Source: Riemerella anatipestifer (GTDB lineage Bacteria; Bacteroidota; Bacteroidia; Flavobacteriales; Weeksellaceae). Taken from it: a stretch of DNA of 64,000 nt. The position numbers were made by a program, and so were the translations under genes. The notes below the pieces were generated by a model. That model did no database searches, was not told the DNA's origin, and was given only the letters and a program-made list of their open reading frames with translations. The DNA is taken from assembly GCF_009663465.1 (NCBI RefSeq), contig NZ_QXHU01000002.1:383401-447400 (forward strand). Direction: 5' to 3'. Positions within the stretch are counted from its first letter, which is position 1, and every line of letters begins with the position of its first letter. Of the stretch, positions 19,501 to 28,313 are shown one piece after another.

Positions 19501-21156
19501 GATACTTTGAGAAAGGCTATGGGGAAAAAACAGATAGATGTTCTTAATAAGATGTACCCTAAGTTTATAGAAGGTGGTAAAAAGAATAATCTAGACGAAG
19601 AAAAACTCAATAAAATTTGGAACGATTGGAAGGCATTTGCAGAATATGCATTTAACAAATCTCACTCTACTTGTTATGCACTTATTGCTTATCAAACGGC
19701 GTTTTTAAAGGCAAATTATCCAGCCGAGTATATGGCGAGTGTGATGAGTAATAACATTAACAACACGGCACAAATCACAATGTTTATGGAAGATTGTAGA
19801 GCTATGGGTGTAGATGTTTTAGGACCAGATGTTAATGAAAGTCAGTATAAATTTTCGGTGAATGATAAAGGACAGATAAGGTTTGGTTTAGGGGCGATAA
19901 AGGGTATTGGTGAAGGTCCTAGTGAAGCAATTAGCCAAGAAAGAGCGAAAGGAAAATTTAAAAATATCTATGACTTCTTTGAAAGAGTAACCCCGTCACA
20001 AGTGAATAAAAGAGTGGTGGAGAGTTTGGTAATGGCAGGAGCGTTTGATGAGGTGGATACCTACCATAGAGCACAATATTTTGATATTGATAACTCTGGT
20101 AAAACTAATATAGAGAAACTCATTAGATATGGACAAAGTTTCCAGGAAAGTAAAAATGAGGTGGAAAACTCTCTTTTTGCGGATTTTGCAGAGGAAATAC
20201 AAATAGAACAGCCTAAAATAGCACCAGCTATGGAGTGGCAAAATATGCATAAACTTAATAAGGAGAAAGAAATTATAGGATTCTACTTATCAGCTCACCC
20301 GTTAGATGAGTATAAATATCAGTTTCGCTTTATACAAGGTGAATTGAGTAAAAAAGAAGTCTTATCTCAAAAAGATGAAATCTTAGAAGAATTGCAATCT
20401 ATCCCAAAAGAATCGGTTTTAATAGAAGATACGGAAGATGAACCAGATTTAGCGGTAGACTTGGATTTGGTAGAAGGTGAAGATGGAGAAATAGTGGAGG
20501 AGGAAGTTAAAAATGTAGAACCTAAGGGGAGTTTTAATTTTTTAAATTTAGATGAAGTAGAAGCCTTTAAAGATAATATTGCAAGTAGCATCAATCCTAA
20601 TTTATTCTCGGAGAAAGAGGCTTGGAAAGAACTAAGAAAAATTAATGATGCGGCTAAAGAATATACCGTGGCAGGGCTAATTACAGAATATACCATAAGA
20701 GATGGTAAAAATAGTGGAGAAAAAATTGCATTTTTGACCTTGGAAGATTATAGTGGGTCGTATGGTTTTCGTTTAGGAGATAGAGATTATATGCGTCTTA
20801 GAGAAAAGTTAGCTTTACAAAGATTTGTGATTGTTAAGATAAAAATGGTAATTTCTAAGGACGGTAGAGTTTTTGTGAATATAAATGAAGTGATAGACCT
20901 TAAAGATGCCTTTGAAAAATATGCAAAATCACTATCTATTGTAGCAGATATTACTGATATTAGAAGAGCTGATATTGATTTCTTCCAAAACGATTTACTC
21001 TCTCATCACGGAGAGCATAAGTTAAGTTTCTATCTTAAAAATCCTAATGATGAAACGGAGCTAGAATTACCATCAATACAGAAGAAAATCAATATAAGTG
21101 CAGAACTTTTGTATAAAATTCAGCAGTATAATAAGTATCAGATATTTCTTAACTAA
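16504..21156 (+). CDS. dnaE: DNA polymerase III alpha subunit with fused N-terminal DEDDh exonuclease
   Basis: The 1550-residue replicative polymerase is far longer than E. coli DnaE (1160). Residues 1-190 are a DnaQ-like exonuclease with a full DEDDh set: Asp6 and Glu8 in DTETTG, Asp105 in GHNIEFD, His169 and Asp174 in HNAAADV. A PHP domain starts near 248 (HNH at 252-254) but is worn: the usual TDHGN is VDLGN (285-288) and the usual NDVHY is NETFY. The polymerase core has GRGSAAGSAVAY, catalytic Asp693/Asp695 in PDIDIDF and Asp860 in KMDFLGLRTL. An acidic insert (about 1300-1345) precedes the OB domain near 1385. The gene probably supplies its own proofreading in cis. Confidence 0.95.
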   Translation: MYLIFDTETTGLPKNFNAPLSDSDNWPRMVQIAWQLHDEEGNLVENQDYIIKPEGYDIPFNATRIHGISTKMAHEQGRDLVEVLEEFREVLKKTKIVAGHNIEFDYNIVGAEFYRKSIENVLEKIPSADTMALGTDYCQLGGGRNGKYKPPKLEELYEKLYGEKFDEAHNAAADVNATAQVFFEMMRVGIIPAETLKISEEQLKVYQENHPSPIRPFAIVIRRQVEDFNKKKKRTDFGDISEIELGDYFNFHNHSIFSSLQSTTSIGDLIDKAKNNQFPAVGMVDLGNMMGAFKFVSDVEKYNSGVKKAHQEYLVNKQKAEEEGVDFNENAPESKELMAVLGCEFYISDRPEQKQFTKDDPDRRTNVVLLAKNFNGYKNLAKLSSLGYVNGFYFGVPRVSREMVAQYKEDVIAVTSGIYGDIPDAILNFGEQKGEERFKWWKETFGGDFYVQLQNHGLQEEEHLNEVLLDFADRYNVKILAQNETFYTDKSDANIQDIVSCIKDGEKLSTPVGKGFGKRKGLRSQEFYIKDAEELKQCFRQYPDAFEAYTELLSKFEPYTLKRDVLLPKFDIPEEFQSEEDLKDGGKRGENAYLRHLTYEGAKKRYDEITDDIRERLDFELEIIANTGYPGYFLIVQDFCNEARKMGVWVGPGRGSAAGSAVAYCIGITNVDPIKYDLLFERFLNPERISMPDIDIDFDDEGRDRIIKWVIDKYGKSNVAQIITYSVLGGKSAIKDAGRVLDVPIPETNNIAKLVPSVPGMNIAKALSKYDKLKDEDKVLVDEMKAVLDNPNDQRFPVLDSAKKMEGCIRNTGIHACGVIITPEDISNLVPISIAAKDADILVSQFDNSVAESAGLLKMDFLGLRTLTIIKDALKLVKERHGIDINPDEISLDDAKTYQLFKEGRTIGIFQYESPGMQKYMRELKPTVFADLIAMNALYRPGPIKYIPNFINRKHGIEEIIYDLPETEEYLKETYGITVYQEQVMLLSQKLANFTKGEADTLRKAMGKKQIDVLNKMYPKFIEGGKKNNLDEEKLNKIWNDWKAFAEYAFNKSHSTCYALIAYQTAFLKANYPAEYMASVMSNNINNTAQITMFMEDCRAMGVDVLGPDVNESQYKFSVNDKGQIRFGLGAIKGIGEGPSEAISQERAKGKFKNIYDFFERVTPSQVNKRVVESLVMAGAFDEVDTYHRAQYFDIDNSGKTNIEKLIRYGQSFQESKNEVENSLFADFAEEIQIEQPKIAPAMEWQNMHKLNKEKEIIGFYLSAHPLDEYKYQFRFIQGELSKKEVLSQKDEILEELQSIPKESVLIEDTEDEPDLAVDLDLVEGEDGEIVEEEVKNVEPKGSFNFLNLDEVEAFKDNIASSINPNLFSEKEAWKELRKINDAAKEYTVAGLITEYTIRDGKNSGEKIAFLTLEDYSGSYGFRLGDRDYMRLREKLALQRFVIVKIKMVISKDGRVFVNINEVIDLKDAFEKYAKSLSIVADITDIRRADIDFFQNDLLSHHGEHKLSFYLKNPNDETELELPSIQKKINISAELLYKIQQYNKYQIFLN

Positions 21157-21219
21157 AATGATAGTTATAAATTCATTCGCTTGATGTTTATTTATTCAAT
21201 GTTGTATTAAAAATAGAAG

Positions 21220-21576
21220 ATGAAGAAAGTAAAAGAGAATGAAAAAATGGAGCCATTAAATTTACAAAATTGGAGAAATACTCCTTCAACTAACAATAGA
21301 GTTGCAACAATAGAAGATGTTGAAAAAGGAAGAGCAGTATTTGTTATTGAAAATGTAAGCCCAAGTAGCCTTAAGCCATATAAAATTGAATTACCAAAAC
21401 TGGCGTATTGGAATGATGTTGAGTTAGGTCAAAGAAAATTGGTTGTAATAATTCAAGTAGAGGAAACACCAGATGGAATAATCACTGGTTATAAAGATTT
21501 TGAAGGGAAATATGGAGTGGGATTTTTTTATGAATTTGAAATTTTGAGCGAGTCGCAAGTTAAAACCCTACGATAG
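21220..21576 (+). CDS. hypothetical protein
   Basis: A 118-residue soluble protein of unknown function, without signal peptide or membrane segment. The Met at codon 10 (21247), which begins MEPLNLQNWRNTPST, may be the real start. The body, with RATIEDVEKGRAVFVIE-like sequence and LGQRKLVVIIQVEETPDGIITGYKDFEGKYGVGF, looks like a small beta-barrel fold. It follows dnaE by 63 bases on the same strand and could be read through from it; I see no reason to link the two functionally. Confidence 0.6.
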   Translation: MKKVKENEKMEPLNLQNWRNTPSTNNRVATIEDVEKGRAVFVIENVSPSSLKPYKIELPKLAYWNDVELGQRKLVVIIQVEETPDGIITGYKDFEGKYGVGFFYEFEILSESQVKTLR

Positions 21577-21646
21577 AAATACAAATACAGTCTTACCTGA
21601 TTAGAGGACACTATATAGTCTTTTACTTTTATCTATATTTTAAATT

Positions 21647-21856
21647 CTAATCAAAATTGTGATGAGTATCATCGTTTTTATTTTTGTTCCAAATCCATAG
21701 ACCTATGGTAATGCCTGCTGCTCCAGCAATCCCGTTCATTAAAGCTCTCTCTAGTTGGTCTGGAGCATTAGAGTTACCAAGATAGTTCATTAAAAATACA
21801 ACAACAAATGTAATGATAACGATGAGGTAAAATTTAGGGTTTTTATTAAAATCCAT
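21647..21856 (-). CDS. small membrane protein with two transmembrane segments
   Basis: A 69-residue protein with hydrophobic segments at about residues 9-27 (YLIVIITFVVVFLMNYL) and 41-55 (GIAGAAGITIGLWIW), and short charged ends. The second helix is glycine- and alanine-rich, suitable for helix packing. No family is recognised. It is 4 bases downstream of the outer-membrane protein gene on the same strand and probably co-transcribed. Confidence 0.55.
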   Translation of the reverse strand: MDFNKNPKFYLIVIITFVVVFLMNYLGNSNAPDQLERALMNGIAGAAGITIGLWIWNKNKNDDTHHNFD

Positions 21857-21860
21857 ATTT

Positions 21861-22466
21861 TTATCTTAATTTGTATGAAATCATAATACCACCTCTATAA
21901 GGAATCCATTCTCCACTTTTATTCCAATAGTCTGGATGGCTCTCATATCTTTTCAAGAAATGTGGTGGTTCTTCTGTTGGTTCGTAGCCGTGATAAAAAC
22001 CTTGTGAAGTTCCTCCACCTAAGAAAAAGTCAATATTCCATTTATCTTTCCATTGGTACTGATATCCAACTACAGCCCCTATCATATAATTAAACCCTCT
22101 TTGAAATTTTTTTGTGTCAAGGTAATTCCATTTGGTCATATCAAAAACTCCGACTCCAGCGTTTGCTCCAATATACCAACCATTAAATGCTTCCTTAAAA
22201 TAATATCTACCCTCTAAATGTCCCATATAAATTTGCATATGATTGCCGAACGCAGATTTCCAAGGTGAAATAAGGATATCCCCTTGTATGGTGTACTTGG
22301 GTGCTAATTGATACTCTAGCCCTCCATTGATAATAGATAAAGGTAAAGTAAGGAGGTTTCCTTTAATATATATGGATTTAGATCTTGGTAAGAGTTCTTC
22401 TTGTGTAGATTGGGCTGATGTTAGAGTCATCAAGCTCAAAAAGAATATAAAAACTATATTTTTCAT
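21861..22466 (-). CDS. outer-membrane beta-barrel protein, DUF3575 type
   Basis: The start is placed at 22466 (MKNIVFIFFLSL), because that gives a clean signal peptide ending at TSAQS and leaves an upstream hairpin outside the gene; the frame itself is open to 22493. The mature 180 residues show alternating aromatic beta-strands typical of small Bacteroidota outer-membrane barrels, with GLEYQLAPKYTIQGDILISPWKS-like and YIGANAGVGVFDM segments that fit DUF3575. It ends in LR after MISYKL, an aromatic-poor end strand. Function unknown. Confidence 0.7.
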   Translation of the reverse strand: MKNIVFIFFLSLMTLTSAQSTQEELLPRSKSIYIKGNLLTLPLSIINGGLEYQLAPKYTIQGDILISPWKSAFGNHMQIYMGHLEGRYYFKEAFNGWYIGANAGVGVFDMTKWNYLDTKKFQRGFNYMIGAVVGYQYQWKDKWNIDFFLGGGTSQGFYHGYEPTEEPPHFLKRYESHPDYWNKSGEWIPYRGGIMISYKLR

Positions 22467-22492
22467 AACGCAAATATATAATAAATAAAACA

Positions 22493-22519
22493 AAAACCAC
22501 TCCGTATGAGAGTGGTTTT
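22493..22519. other. hairpin upstream of the DUF3575 gene
   Basis: AAAACCACTC (22493-22502) and GAGTGGTTTT (22510-22519) form a perfect 10-bp stem with a 7-base loop, resembling a terminator. No plus-strand gene ends here, so it may be a 5-prime leader structure for the minus-strand gene, or the leftover terminator of a lost gene. Confidence 0.55.
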
Positions 22520-23294
22520 CTATAGTGGTGACTACCAGTACTTAGTGGGAGATGAAACTAAATATCTAGAAAAAATAAGAATAGACCGTTTATTCTCCGC
22601 TTTGCGGGGATTTGGCATTTAACCTATTATTTAGGGGCTTACATTTACTACAGACTATCCTAATATCATTATGTCAGGAGAGTATGATTGGATTTTGGAT
22701 AGAGGGAAGGAAAATGAGTAGAAAGCAGATGAAATATCCTCTGCAAATATACTTGGACTGTAATTTTTTTATTTGTTCAAAAATAGTCATTTATGAAAAT
22801 GAGCGTCGTGAATAGGAGTAAGGCGAATATAAATACTGAATAACGCTACTTAAAGAAGTAACCATATATAGTTTATAGTTTTAAGAAATGCATAATATTT
22901 ACTATTAAGGGGAGAAAAATCAAGTTCTTTGTAAATTTTTGAACGAGAACGATGAGTATTTTGTATATTCTTATCAACTATTAAAAATACCTTAAAATTG
23001 ACTGGATTCCTTTGTGATATGTTATTTAAGAGATTTTATATCAATGGGTGCAAATTTGTTTTATTTTTCTATAATGTTTTATATTTTGTTAACTAAAGAA
23101 TTATACATAGTCCTAAATACTTGTAATTTATATCAATACTTAGAATATTAAAATTTATTAGCTCTAAATCATTCATTTTAGGCTTTTCTCTTTGATAATT
23201 TAAAATTTGAAGGTTAAGCAAAATGCCTAAAACTTCTAAAATTTTTCATACATTTGTCCCGAATTTACACGGATATTTCTACATTTAATCAAGG
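22520..23294. other. long intergenic region before the TonB-dependent receptor
   Basis: About 775 bases without a supported gene. A 38-codon frame (22506-22622, plus) has protein-like composition, and an adjacent TTG-started frame (22612-22815) does not convince; both may be fragments of a lost gene. The last 250 bases are very AT-rich and include a likely promoter at 23249. I did not find an obvious Fur-box palindrome. Confidence 0.4.
23249..23256 (+). promoter_or_regulatory. putative promoter -7 element of the TonB-dependent receptor
   Basis: TACATTTG matches the Bacteroidota TAnnTTTG element, 38 bases before the ATG at 23295. No good -33 TTTG is seen at the expected distance, so this is a moderate call. 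Confidence 0.45.
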
Positions 23295-25451
23295 ATGAAT
23301 AAAATAACCATTTTTATTACTTTTATATCAGCAACAAATATCGTTGCACAGAATACAGAAAAAGAAAAATTAGTAGATAGCATTGTGATAAATGCTAGAG
23401 CTAAAGTAAAACAAGAAAGAAAGGAATTCTTTAAACAAGCTCAATCTACGGAGATTATATCCGCTTATGAGGTGGAAAGGAATAATCCTCACTTTATAGA
23501 GCAATCACTAGGAACAATGGCAGGAGTTCAGGTAGAAAAAAGAACTCAATTTGGTGGACAAAGAGTTGTTTTGAGAGGTTATGGTAACGACCAGAAATTC
23601 AATAACTGGGGAGTGAAGTTTTACCTCAATTCGGCACCAATTACTAATGCCGATGGTGTTACTATTTTAGAAGATATAGATTTTTCTCTTATCAATAATA
23701 TTGAGGTCGTTAAAGGCCCTGCTTCTACACTTTATGGTGGAGGTACAGGTGGAGCTGTAAGGTTCTATATGCGTCCAGAAACTAAAAAAGGCACTCATTT
23801 GTCAGAATCTTTGGCTTTTGGTTCGTTTGGTTTGTTTCAGTCTAATACTAAGGTAGAAACAGTAACGGATAATGCAAATATTATGTTCAACTATGGGCAT
23901 ATAGGGAGTGATGGTTATCGTCCTAGAGGTAATACTAGGAAAAATAACTATGCTTTTATGGGAAACTTTAAATTGGCACAGGCTCATAGTTTGATGGTGT
24001 ATGCGAGTCATAACAATTCTTATGAAGGCGTTACAGGACAGATTTCTCTTCAGGATTATTACGATGGAAAAGACCCTGGTAATGCAGCCTATGCTAGGAA
24101 GAACGCAGAAAACCATTTCATTGCAACCAGAACGATTATAGGTCATCAATGGAAAATCAATCCTAATATTACCTATAATACCTCTTTATTTTATCATCAT
24201 TTAGATACTAAGCGAACGGCTGCAGGAGCGGCAGAAAACTCTCAACAACCAAGCTATGGTGCAAGGTCTGAGCTAAGATGGAGTTATCCTATTTCCGAAG
24301 ATTTTAAAAATGAAATGGAAACAGGTGGAGAATATCTTATTTCTAGAGCTTTAATCTCTAATTATCGTTTTGACGGTAGTTTGGATAAACCAGATTTACA
24401 GACTCGACCGTTATCTAAAAGAGGTACTTATTTTAAGTATGATAATTATAATTTCTCGGTATTTCTTACCAATAGATTAACCTATCAACCTTTAGACTTA
24501 TCTCTTCTTCTAGGTGTGAGTGGTAACAAGCAAGGTTATGATAGAACGGACTTGTTGGCTTACCCTGGACTGTTAGAAGGCTACAAACAAGATGCGTCAT
24601 TCAAGAAAGATTTTTCTATGGTTTTAACCCCTCATATAGCATTACAAAAAAAATGGAAGAATCAATTATTTAATTTAAGTTATAGTGAGGGTTATAATGC
24701 ACCTACGGCTTCTACGGCATTCGTTTCTGCTACGGGAAAAGCTAATGATTTACTCAAAGCAGAGCGTGCTAAAATGTGGGATTTTTCAGTACACGGATTG
24801 CTAGGAAAAACGAAATTTGATTATCAAATATCCTTATTTGACATCAGAGTTCAAGATAAGCTAACTCAACTTTGGGCTAGCGATGGTGCTGGAGATGTGT
24901 ACTCTTATTGGGGGAATACAGGAAATCAGTTTAATAGAGGGATAGAGTTAAGTCTAGGTTATGCTTATACATCTAATAGTTTAATAAATAAAGTATTACC
25001 TTATTTCAATCTTTCTAAATATGATTTTAAATATCAGTCTTTTAGTATGTTAGGCGAAGATTACTCTGGTAAAAAGGTGGTAGGTATACCATCAGTAAAA
25101 TATTCTTTTGGATTGGATTTTGATACGCGTTTTGGGCTTTATGTTAGAAATACATTTAATTATTTAAGTGATGTTTATACTGATTTTGCCAACGAAATCA
25201 ATGTAAAAGGTTTTCATCAATACAATGCCAAGATAGGCTACAAAAAGGAGTTTGGTAAGTGGAGTTTAGACGCTTATGTAGCAGGGAATAATTTAACGAA
25301 TAGAGTCAACTATGCCTTTCTATTTGTAGGGAATGCGGTAGGCGATACAGACTTAGGTAATGGTTATCCTGTTGGGGTAACTACCGATGTTAACCCTGGT
25401 CCAGCAAGAGCTTATTTCTTCGGAGGAACTACCATTAAGTATAGCTTTTAG
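23295..25451 (+). CDS. TonB-dependent outer-membrane receptor
   Basis: A 718-residue receptor that takes up a ligand across the outer membrane using TonB energy. A signal peptide ends near VAQN. The plug domain (about 45-165) has QSLGTMAGVQVEKR, GQRVVLRGYG and INNIEVVKGPASTLYGGGTGGAVRFY, which match siderophore-type plugs. The remaining 550 residues are a 22-strand barrel ending in the aromatic terminal strand KYSF. It lacks the carboxypeptidase-like N-terminal extension of SusC types, so it is more like iron or haem/siderophore receptors than polysaccharide receptors. The substrate is unknown. It is a single gene with its own terminator and long leader, which suggests separate regulation. 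Confidence 0.88.
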   Translation: MNKITIFITFISATNIVAQNTEKEKLVDSIVINARAKVKQERKEFFKQAQSTEIISAYEVERNNPHFIEQSLGTMAGVQVEKRTQFGGQRVVLRGYGNDQKFNNWGVKFYLNSAPITNADGVTILEDIDFSLINNIEVVKGPASTLYGGGTGGAVRFYMRPETKKGTHLSESLAFGSFGLFQSNTKVETVTDNANIMFNYGHIGSDGYRPRGNTRKNNYAFMGNFKLAQAHSLMVYASHNNSYEGVTGQISLQDYYDGKDPGNAAYARKNAENHFIATRTIIGHQWKINPNITYNTSLFYHHLDTKRTAAGAAENSQQPSYGARSELRWSYPISEDFKNEMETGGEYLISRALISNYRFDGSLDKPDLQTRPLSKRGTYFKYDNYNFSVFLTNRLTYQPLDLSLLLGVSGNKQGYDRTDLLAYPGLLEGYKQDASFKKDFSMVLTPHIALQKKWKNQLFNLSYSEGYNAPTASTAFVSATGKANDLLKAERAKMWDFSVHGLLGKTKFDYQISLFDIRVQDKLTQLWASDGAGDVYSYWGNTGNQFNRGIELSLGYAYTSNSLINKVLPYFNLSKYDFKYQSFSMLGEDYSGKKVVGIPSVKYSFGLDFDTRFGLYVRNTFNYLSDVYTDFANEINVKGFHQYNAKIGYKKEFGKWSLDAYVAGNNLTNRVNYAFLFVGNAVGDTDLGNGYPVGVTTDVNPGPARAYFFGGTTIKYSF

Positions 25452-25475
25452 TAGAATATTCCATACTATTTTTAG

Positions 25476-25517
25476 AACCGTTTTAGAAGGGAAATGCCCA
25501 ACTGAAACGGTTTTTTT
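25476..25517 (+). terminator. intrinsic terminator after the TonB-dependent receptor
   Basis: AACCGTTTTAG (25476-25486) pairs with CTGAAACGGTT (25502-25512), followed by a run of seven T. It is immediately followed by the promoter of the next gene. Confidence 0.88.
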
Positions 25518-25521
25518 ATGC

Positions 25522-25529
25522 TATCTTTG
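25522..25529 (+). promoter_or_regulatory. promoter -7 element of the ABC-F gene
   Basis: TATCTTTG followed by CA is a consensus Bacteroidota TAnnTTTG element, 24 bases before the ATG at 25554. The predicted start of transcription leaves a very short leader. Confidence 0.7.
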
Positions 25530-25553
25530 CACTCAATTTCAATTTTCTAGAGA

Positions 25554-27431
25554 ATGAATTACATCACTGCTGAAAATCTTACCAAATCTTACGGAATTAA
25601 AACTCTATTTCAAGATATTTCTTTTAACATCAATGAAGGCGATAAAATTGCCATTGTTGCCAAAAATGGAAGTGGAAAATCTACTCTTCTTAAAATTATT
25701 TTAGGAAAAGAAATTCCAGATAGCGGTTCGGTATTGGTAAATAAAGATATACAAGTGGTGCTTTTTGACCAAGAAATTACTTTCGATGCGGAGGATACTG
25801 TGGAAGAATTTATGATGAAGTTAGATTCAGAATCTATAAATGCTGTTAGAAATTACCATCTGTCTTTACAATCTACAGATACAGCGTTTATTGAGAAGGC
25901 TCTCGCAGATATGGAAATTCATAAAGCGTGGGATTTAGAAAATGAAATGAAACAAATTCTCTTTCAGCTCAAAATTACAGACCTTAATGCCAAAATGGGA
26001 ACACTGTCAGGAGGGCAAGTAAAGAGAGTTGCATTAGCGAAATTGCTTACAGAAACTAGGGCTGAGCATAAACATACGCTTTTAATTATGGACGAGCCTA
26101 CCAACCATTTAGATGTGGATATGGTAGAATGGTTAGAAAATTACCTTTCCAAAGCGAGGATTACTCTTTTATTAGTAACACACGATAGATACTTTTTAGA
26201 TAGTGTTTGCGATGTAATTTGGGAGATGGAAGACCAGCAACTATACATACATCAAGGGAGCTATGCTACTTATCTAGAAAACAAAATGATTAGGGAAGAA
26301 AACCTGCAATCTACCATAGATAAAGCCAATAATCTTTACCGTAAAGAATTGGAATGGATGAGGAGGCAGCCCAAAGCACGAACTACAAAATCAAAAAGTA
26401 GAATAGAGGCTTTCTACGAAACAGAAAAAGTTGCTAAGACAGATACTCGAAAAGATAGCTTGGAGCTAGACTTTAAAATGGAGCGTTTGGGCAAAAAGAT
26501 TCTTGAGCTTAGAAATATCAACAAAAAGTATGATGATAAAGTGATATTAAAGGATTTTTCTTATCAGTTTCAGCGAGGTGAAAAGGTGGGGATTGTAGGG
26601 CAAAATGGAGCGGGTAAATCCACATTACTTAATATTATCCAAGGGTTAGAAAACTATGATAATGGAGAGATAGAAACAGGAGAAACCATAAAATTTGGCT
26701 ATTTTTCTCAAAAAGGACTTACCTATAAGGAAGACGAAAGGGTAATTGATTTCATCAAAGAAATATCCGAAAACTTTCCATTAGCTAATGGAAGAACTAT
26801 TTCTGCGTCGCAATTTCTACGATTATTTTTATTTGATGACCAAGCACAATATTCACCAATTTCTAAACTTTCTGGAGGAGAGAAGAGAAGGCTGCATTTG
26901 ATGTATGTGTTGTATCAAAACCCTAATTTTTTAATTTTTGATGAACCTACCAATGATTTAGATTTACCTACCTTAAGCGTTTTGGAAAACTTTTTACAAA
27001 ACTTTCAAGGTACATTAGCCATAGTGTCGCACGATAGATATTTTATGGATAGAGTGGTAGACCATATTTTGGCATTTGAGGGAGATGGTAAAGTAAGAGA
27101 TTTCACAGGTAACTTTACAGAATATAGAGCCGCTAAAGATTTAGAGCTAAAACAAAATAATAAGGAAAAAGAAAAAGTTGAAATTCCTCAGACAGAAAGA
27201 AAAGAGCCTTTACCTAAGAAAAAACTATCTTTTAAAGAACAGAGAGAACTAGAAGAAATAGAAAAACAATTACCAAAGCTAGAAGAAGAAAGAGAAGTTA
27301 TACTCACACAGCTCAACGGAGAAACAGATTATGAGAAAGTGGCTAGTCTATCAGGACTGTTAGAAAAAAACGCCCAAGAGTTAGAGAGAATAGAGATGAG
27401 GTGGCTAGAGTTACAAGAAATCTTATCATAG
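25554..27431 (+). CDS. ABC-F family ATPase, Uup-like
   Basis: A 625-residue soluble protein with two ABC ATPase domains and no membrane domain, the class that acts on ribosomes. Walker A motifs are KNGSGKST (about 39-46) and QNGAGKST (about 353-360). The signatures are LSGGQ and LSGGE. Walker B motifs are LLIMDEPTNHLD and FLIFDEPTNDLD. A basic linker between the domains (RRQPKARTTKSKSRIEAFY) is typical of Uup/YfmR-type ABC-F proteins. The C-terminal 80 residues are a coiled coil (KEQRELEEIEKQLPKLEEE), as in Uup, which binds DNA or RNA. The family contributes to translation stall rescue; antibiotic resistance is not implied. Confidence 0.9.
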   Translation: MNYITAENLTKSYGIKTLFQDISFNINEGDKIAIVAKNGSGKSTLLKIILGKEIPDSGSVLVNKDIQVVLFDQEITFDAEDTVEEFMMKLDSESINAVRNYHLSLQSTDTAFIEKALADMEIHKAWDLENEMKQILFQLKITDLNAKMGTLSGGQVKRVALAKLLTETRAEHKHTLLIMDEPTNHLDVDMVEWLENYLSKARITLLLVTHDRYFLDSVCDVIWEMEDQQLYIHQGSYATYLENKMIREENLQSTIDKANNLYRKELEWMRRQPKARTTKSKSRIEAFYETEKVAKTDTRKDSLELDFKMERLGKKILELRNINKKYDDKVILKDFSYQFQRGEKVGIVGQNGAGKSTLLNIIQGLENYDNGEIETGETIKFGYFSQKGLTYKEDERVIDFIKEISENFPLANGRTISASQFLRLFLFDDQAQYSPISKLSGGEKRRLHLMYVLYQNPNFLIFDEPTNDLDLPTLSVLENFLQNFQGTLAIVSHDRYFMDRVVDHILAFEGDGKVRDFTGNFTEYRAAKDLELKQNNKEKEKVEIPQTERKEPLPKKKLSFKEQRELEEIEKQLPKLEEEREVILTQLNGETDYEKVASLSGLLEKNAQELERIEMRWLELQEILS

Positions 27432-27559
27432 AGTTAAAGTGTGATTAAGGTGTAAGAACAAGGAGGAGAGAAATTTTATCTGCTAAATAAAAAAAGAAAC
27501 TTACTAGGTCTATTATTAAAAAATACCGAAATTTGTATCAGAATAAAAGTAAGAATAAG

Positions 27560-28210
27560 ATGTTCACAATATTATCAGAAGAGTTTTCATTAGTTACAGA
27601 ATGGATTAACGATTTAAGAAATGTTTCCGTACAAACGGACAGAATGAAGTTTCGTAGAAATATGGAAAGAATAGGTGAGATAGCCGCTTTTGAAATTAGT
27701 AAGCATTTGCCTTTTAAAGAGGTAGAAGTTACTACTCCTTTAGATAAAGTCATTTCAAGAGAAATAGAAACTCAACCTGTTATTACAACCATATTGAGGG
27801 CTGGTGTGCCTTTGTTTCAAGGAGTGCTAAATTATTTTGATAAAGCAGATTGTGGTTTTGTAGCGGCATATAGAAAGCACGATGCTAACGATTATTTTAG
27901 CATAAAGCAAGATTACCTTACCTGCCCTAATATTGAGGGACGACCACTTATTGTGGCAGACCCAATGCTAGCCACAGGAGCTTCGCTAATCGAAGCTATT
28001 AAAGATTTGCTTACTAATGGTAACCCTTCACAAATTCATATAGTAGCGGCTATTGCGAGTAAAGAAGGAGTAGAAACCCTTCAAAAGGCGTATCCAGAAG
28101 CTTATGTTTGGGTAGGTGCGGTAGATGAAAAACTTACAGACAAAGGCTACATAACTCCAGGATTAGGAGATGCAGGAGATTTAAGTTACGGAGAAAAATT
28201 ACAGCGATAG
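27560..28210 (+). CDS. upp: uracil phosphoribosyltransferase
   Basis: Upp salvages uracil with PRPP to UMP. The open frame starts with TTG at 27533, but the first conserved residues begin at the ATG at 27560 (MFTILSEEF), giving 216 residues, the family length. The PRPP-binding loop is LIVADPMLATGAS, and the uracil site lies in GDAGDLSYGE near the C-terminus. Conserved TILRAGVPLFQG is present. It is a stand-alone gene with a terminator at its end. Confidence 0.93.
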   Translation: MFTILSEEFSLVTEWINDLRNVSVQTDRMKFRRNMERIGEIAAFEISKHLPFKEVEVTTPLDKVISREIETQPVITTILRAGVPLFQGVLNYFDKADCGFVAAYRKHDANDYFSIKQDYLTCPNIEGRPLIVADPMLATGASLIEAIKDLLTNGNPSQIHIVAAIASKEGVETLQKAYPEAYVWVGAVDEKLTDKGYITPGLGDAGDLSYGEKLQR

Positions 28211-28246
28211 GGTCGAATACAAATTTTTTAAAAATCGTAATTGATA

Positions 28247-28286
28247 AAACTTCTGTATATGAGCTTTTTTCATATGTGGAAGTTTT
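28247..28286 (+). terminator. intrinsic terminator after upp
   Basis: AAAACTTC (28247-28254) pairs with GAAGTTTT (28279-28286), with a second inner stem ATATG/CATAT, followed by T residues. It merges into the next promoter. Confidence 0.75.
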
Positions 28287-28287
28287 T

Positions 28288-28295
28288 TATCTTTG
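28288..28295 (+). promoter_or_regulatory. promoter -7 element of the enoyl-CoA hydratase gene
   Basis: TATCTTTG, a consensus TAnnTTTG element, 19 bases before the ATG at 28314. Confidence 0.65.
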
Positions 28296-28313
28296 GAGTG
28301 ATAAATTTGCTTT

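Noticed and set aside
16867..20696. Several antisense ORFs inside dnaE
   Set aside because: They are shadows of the long coding frame, with basic low-quality composition and no start signals.
22506..22622. 38-codon ORF with protein-like composition
   Set aside because: It starts within a hairpin stem and is not recognised; too short to call.
22612..22815. 67-codon plus-strand ORF with TTG start
   Set aside because: No homology by eye, no promoter, and no ribosome-binding site; it may be a worn fragment but cannot be supported as a gene.
23295..25451. SusC-type polysaccharide receptor
   Set aside because: The N-terminal carboxypeptidase-like domain and an adjacent SusD gene are missing.
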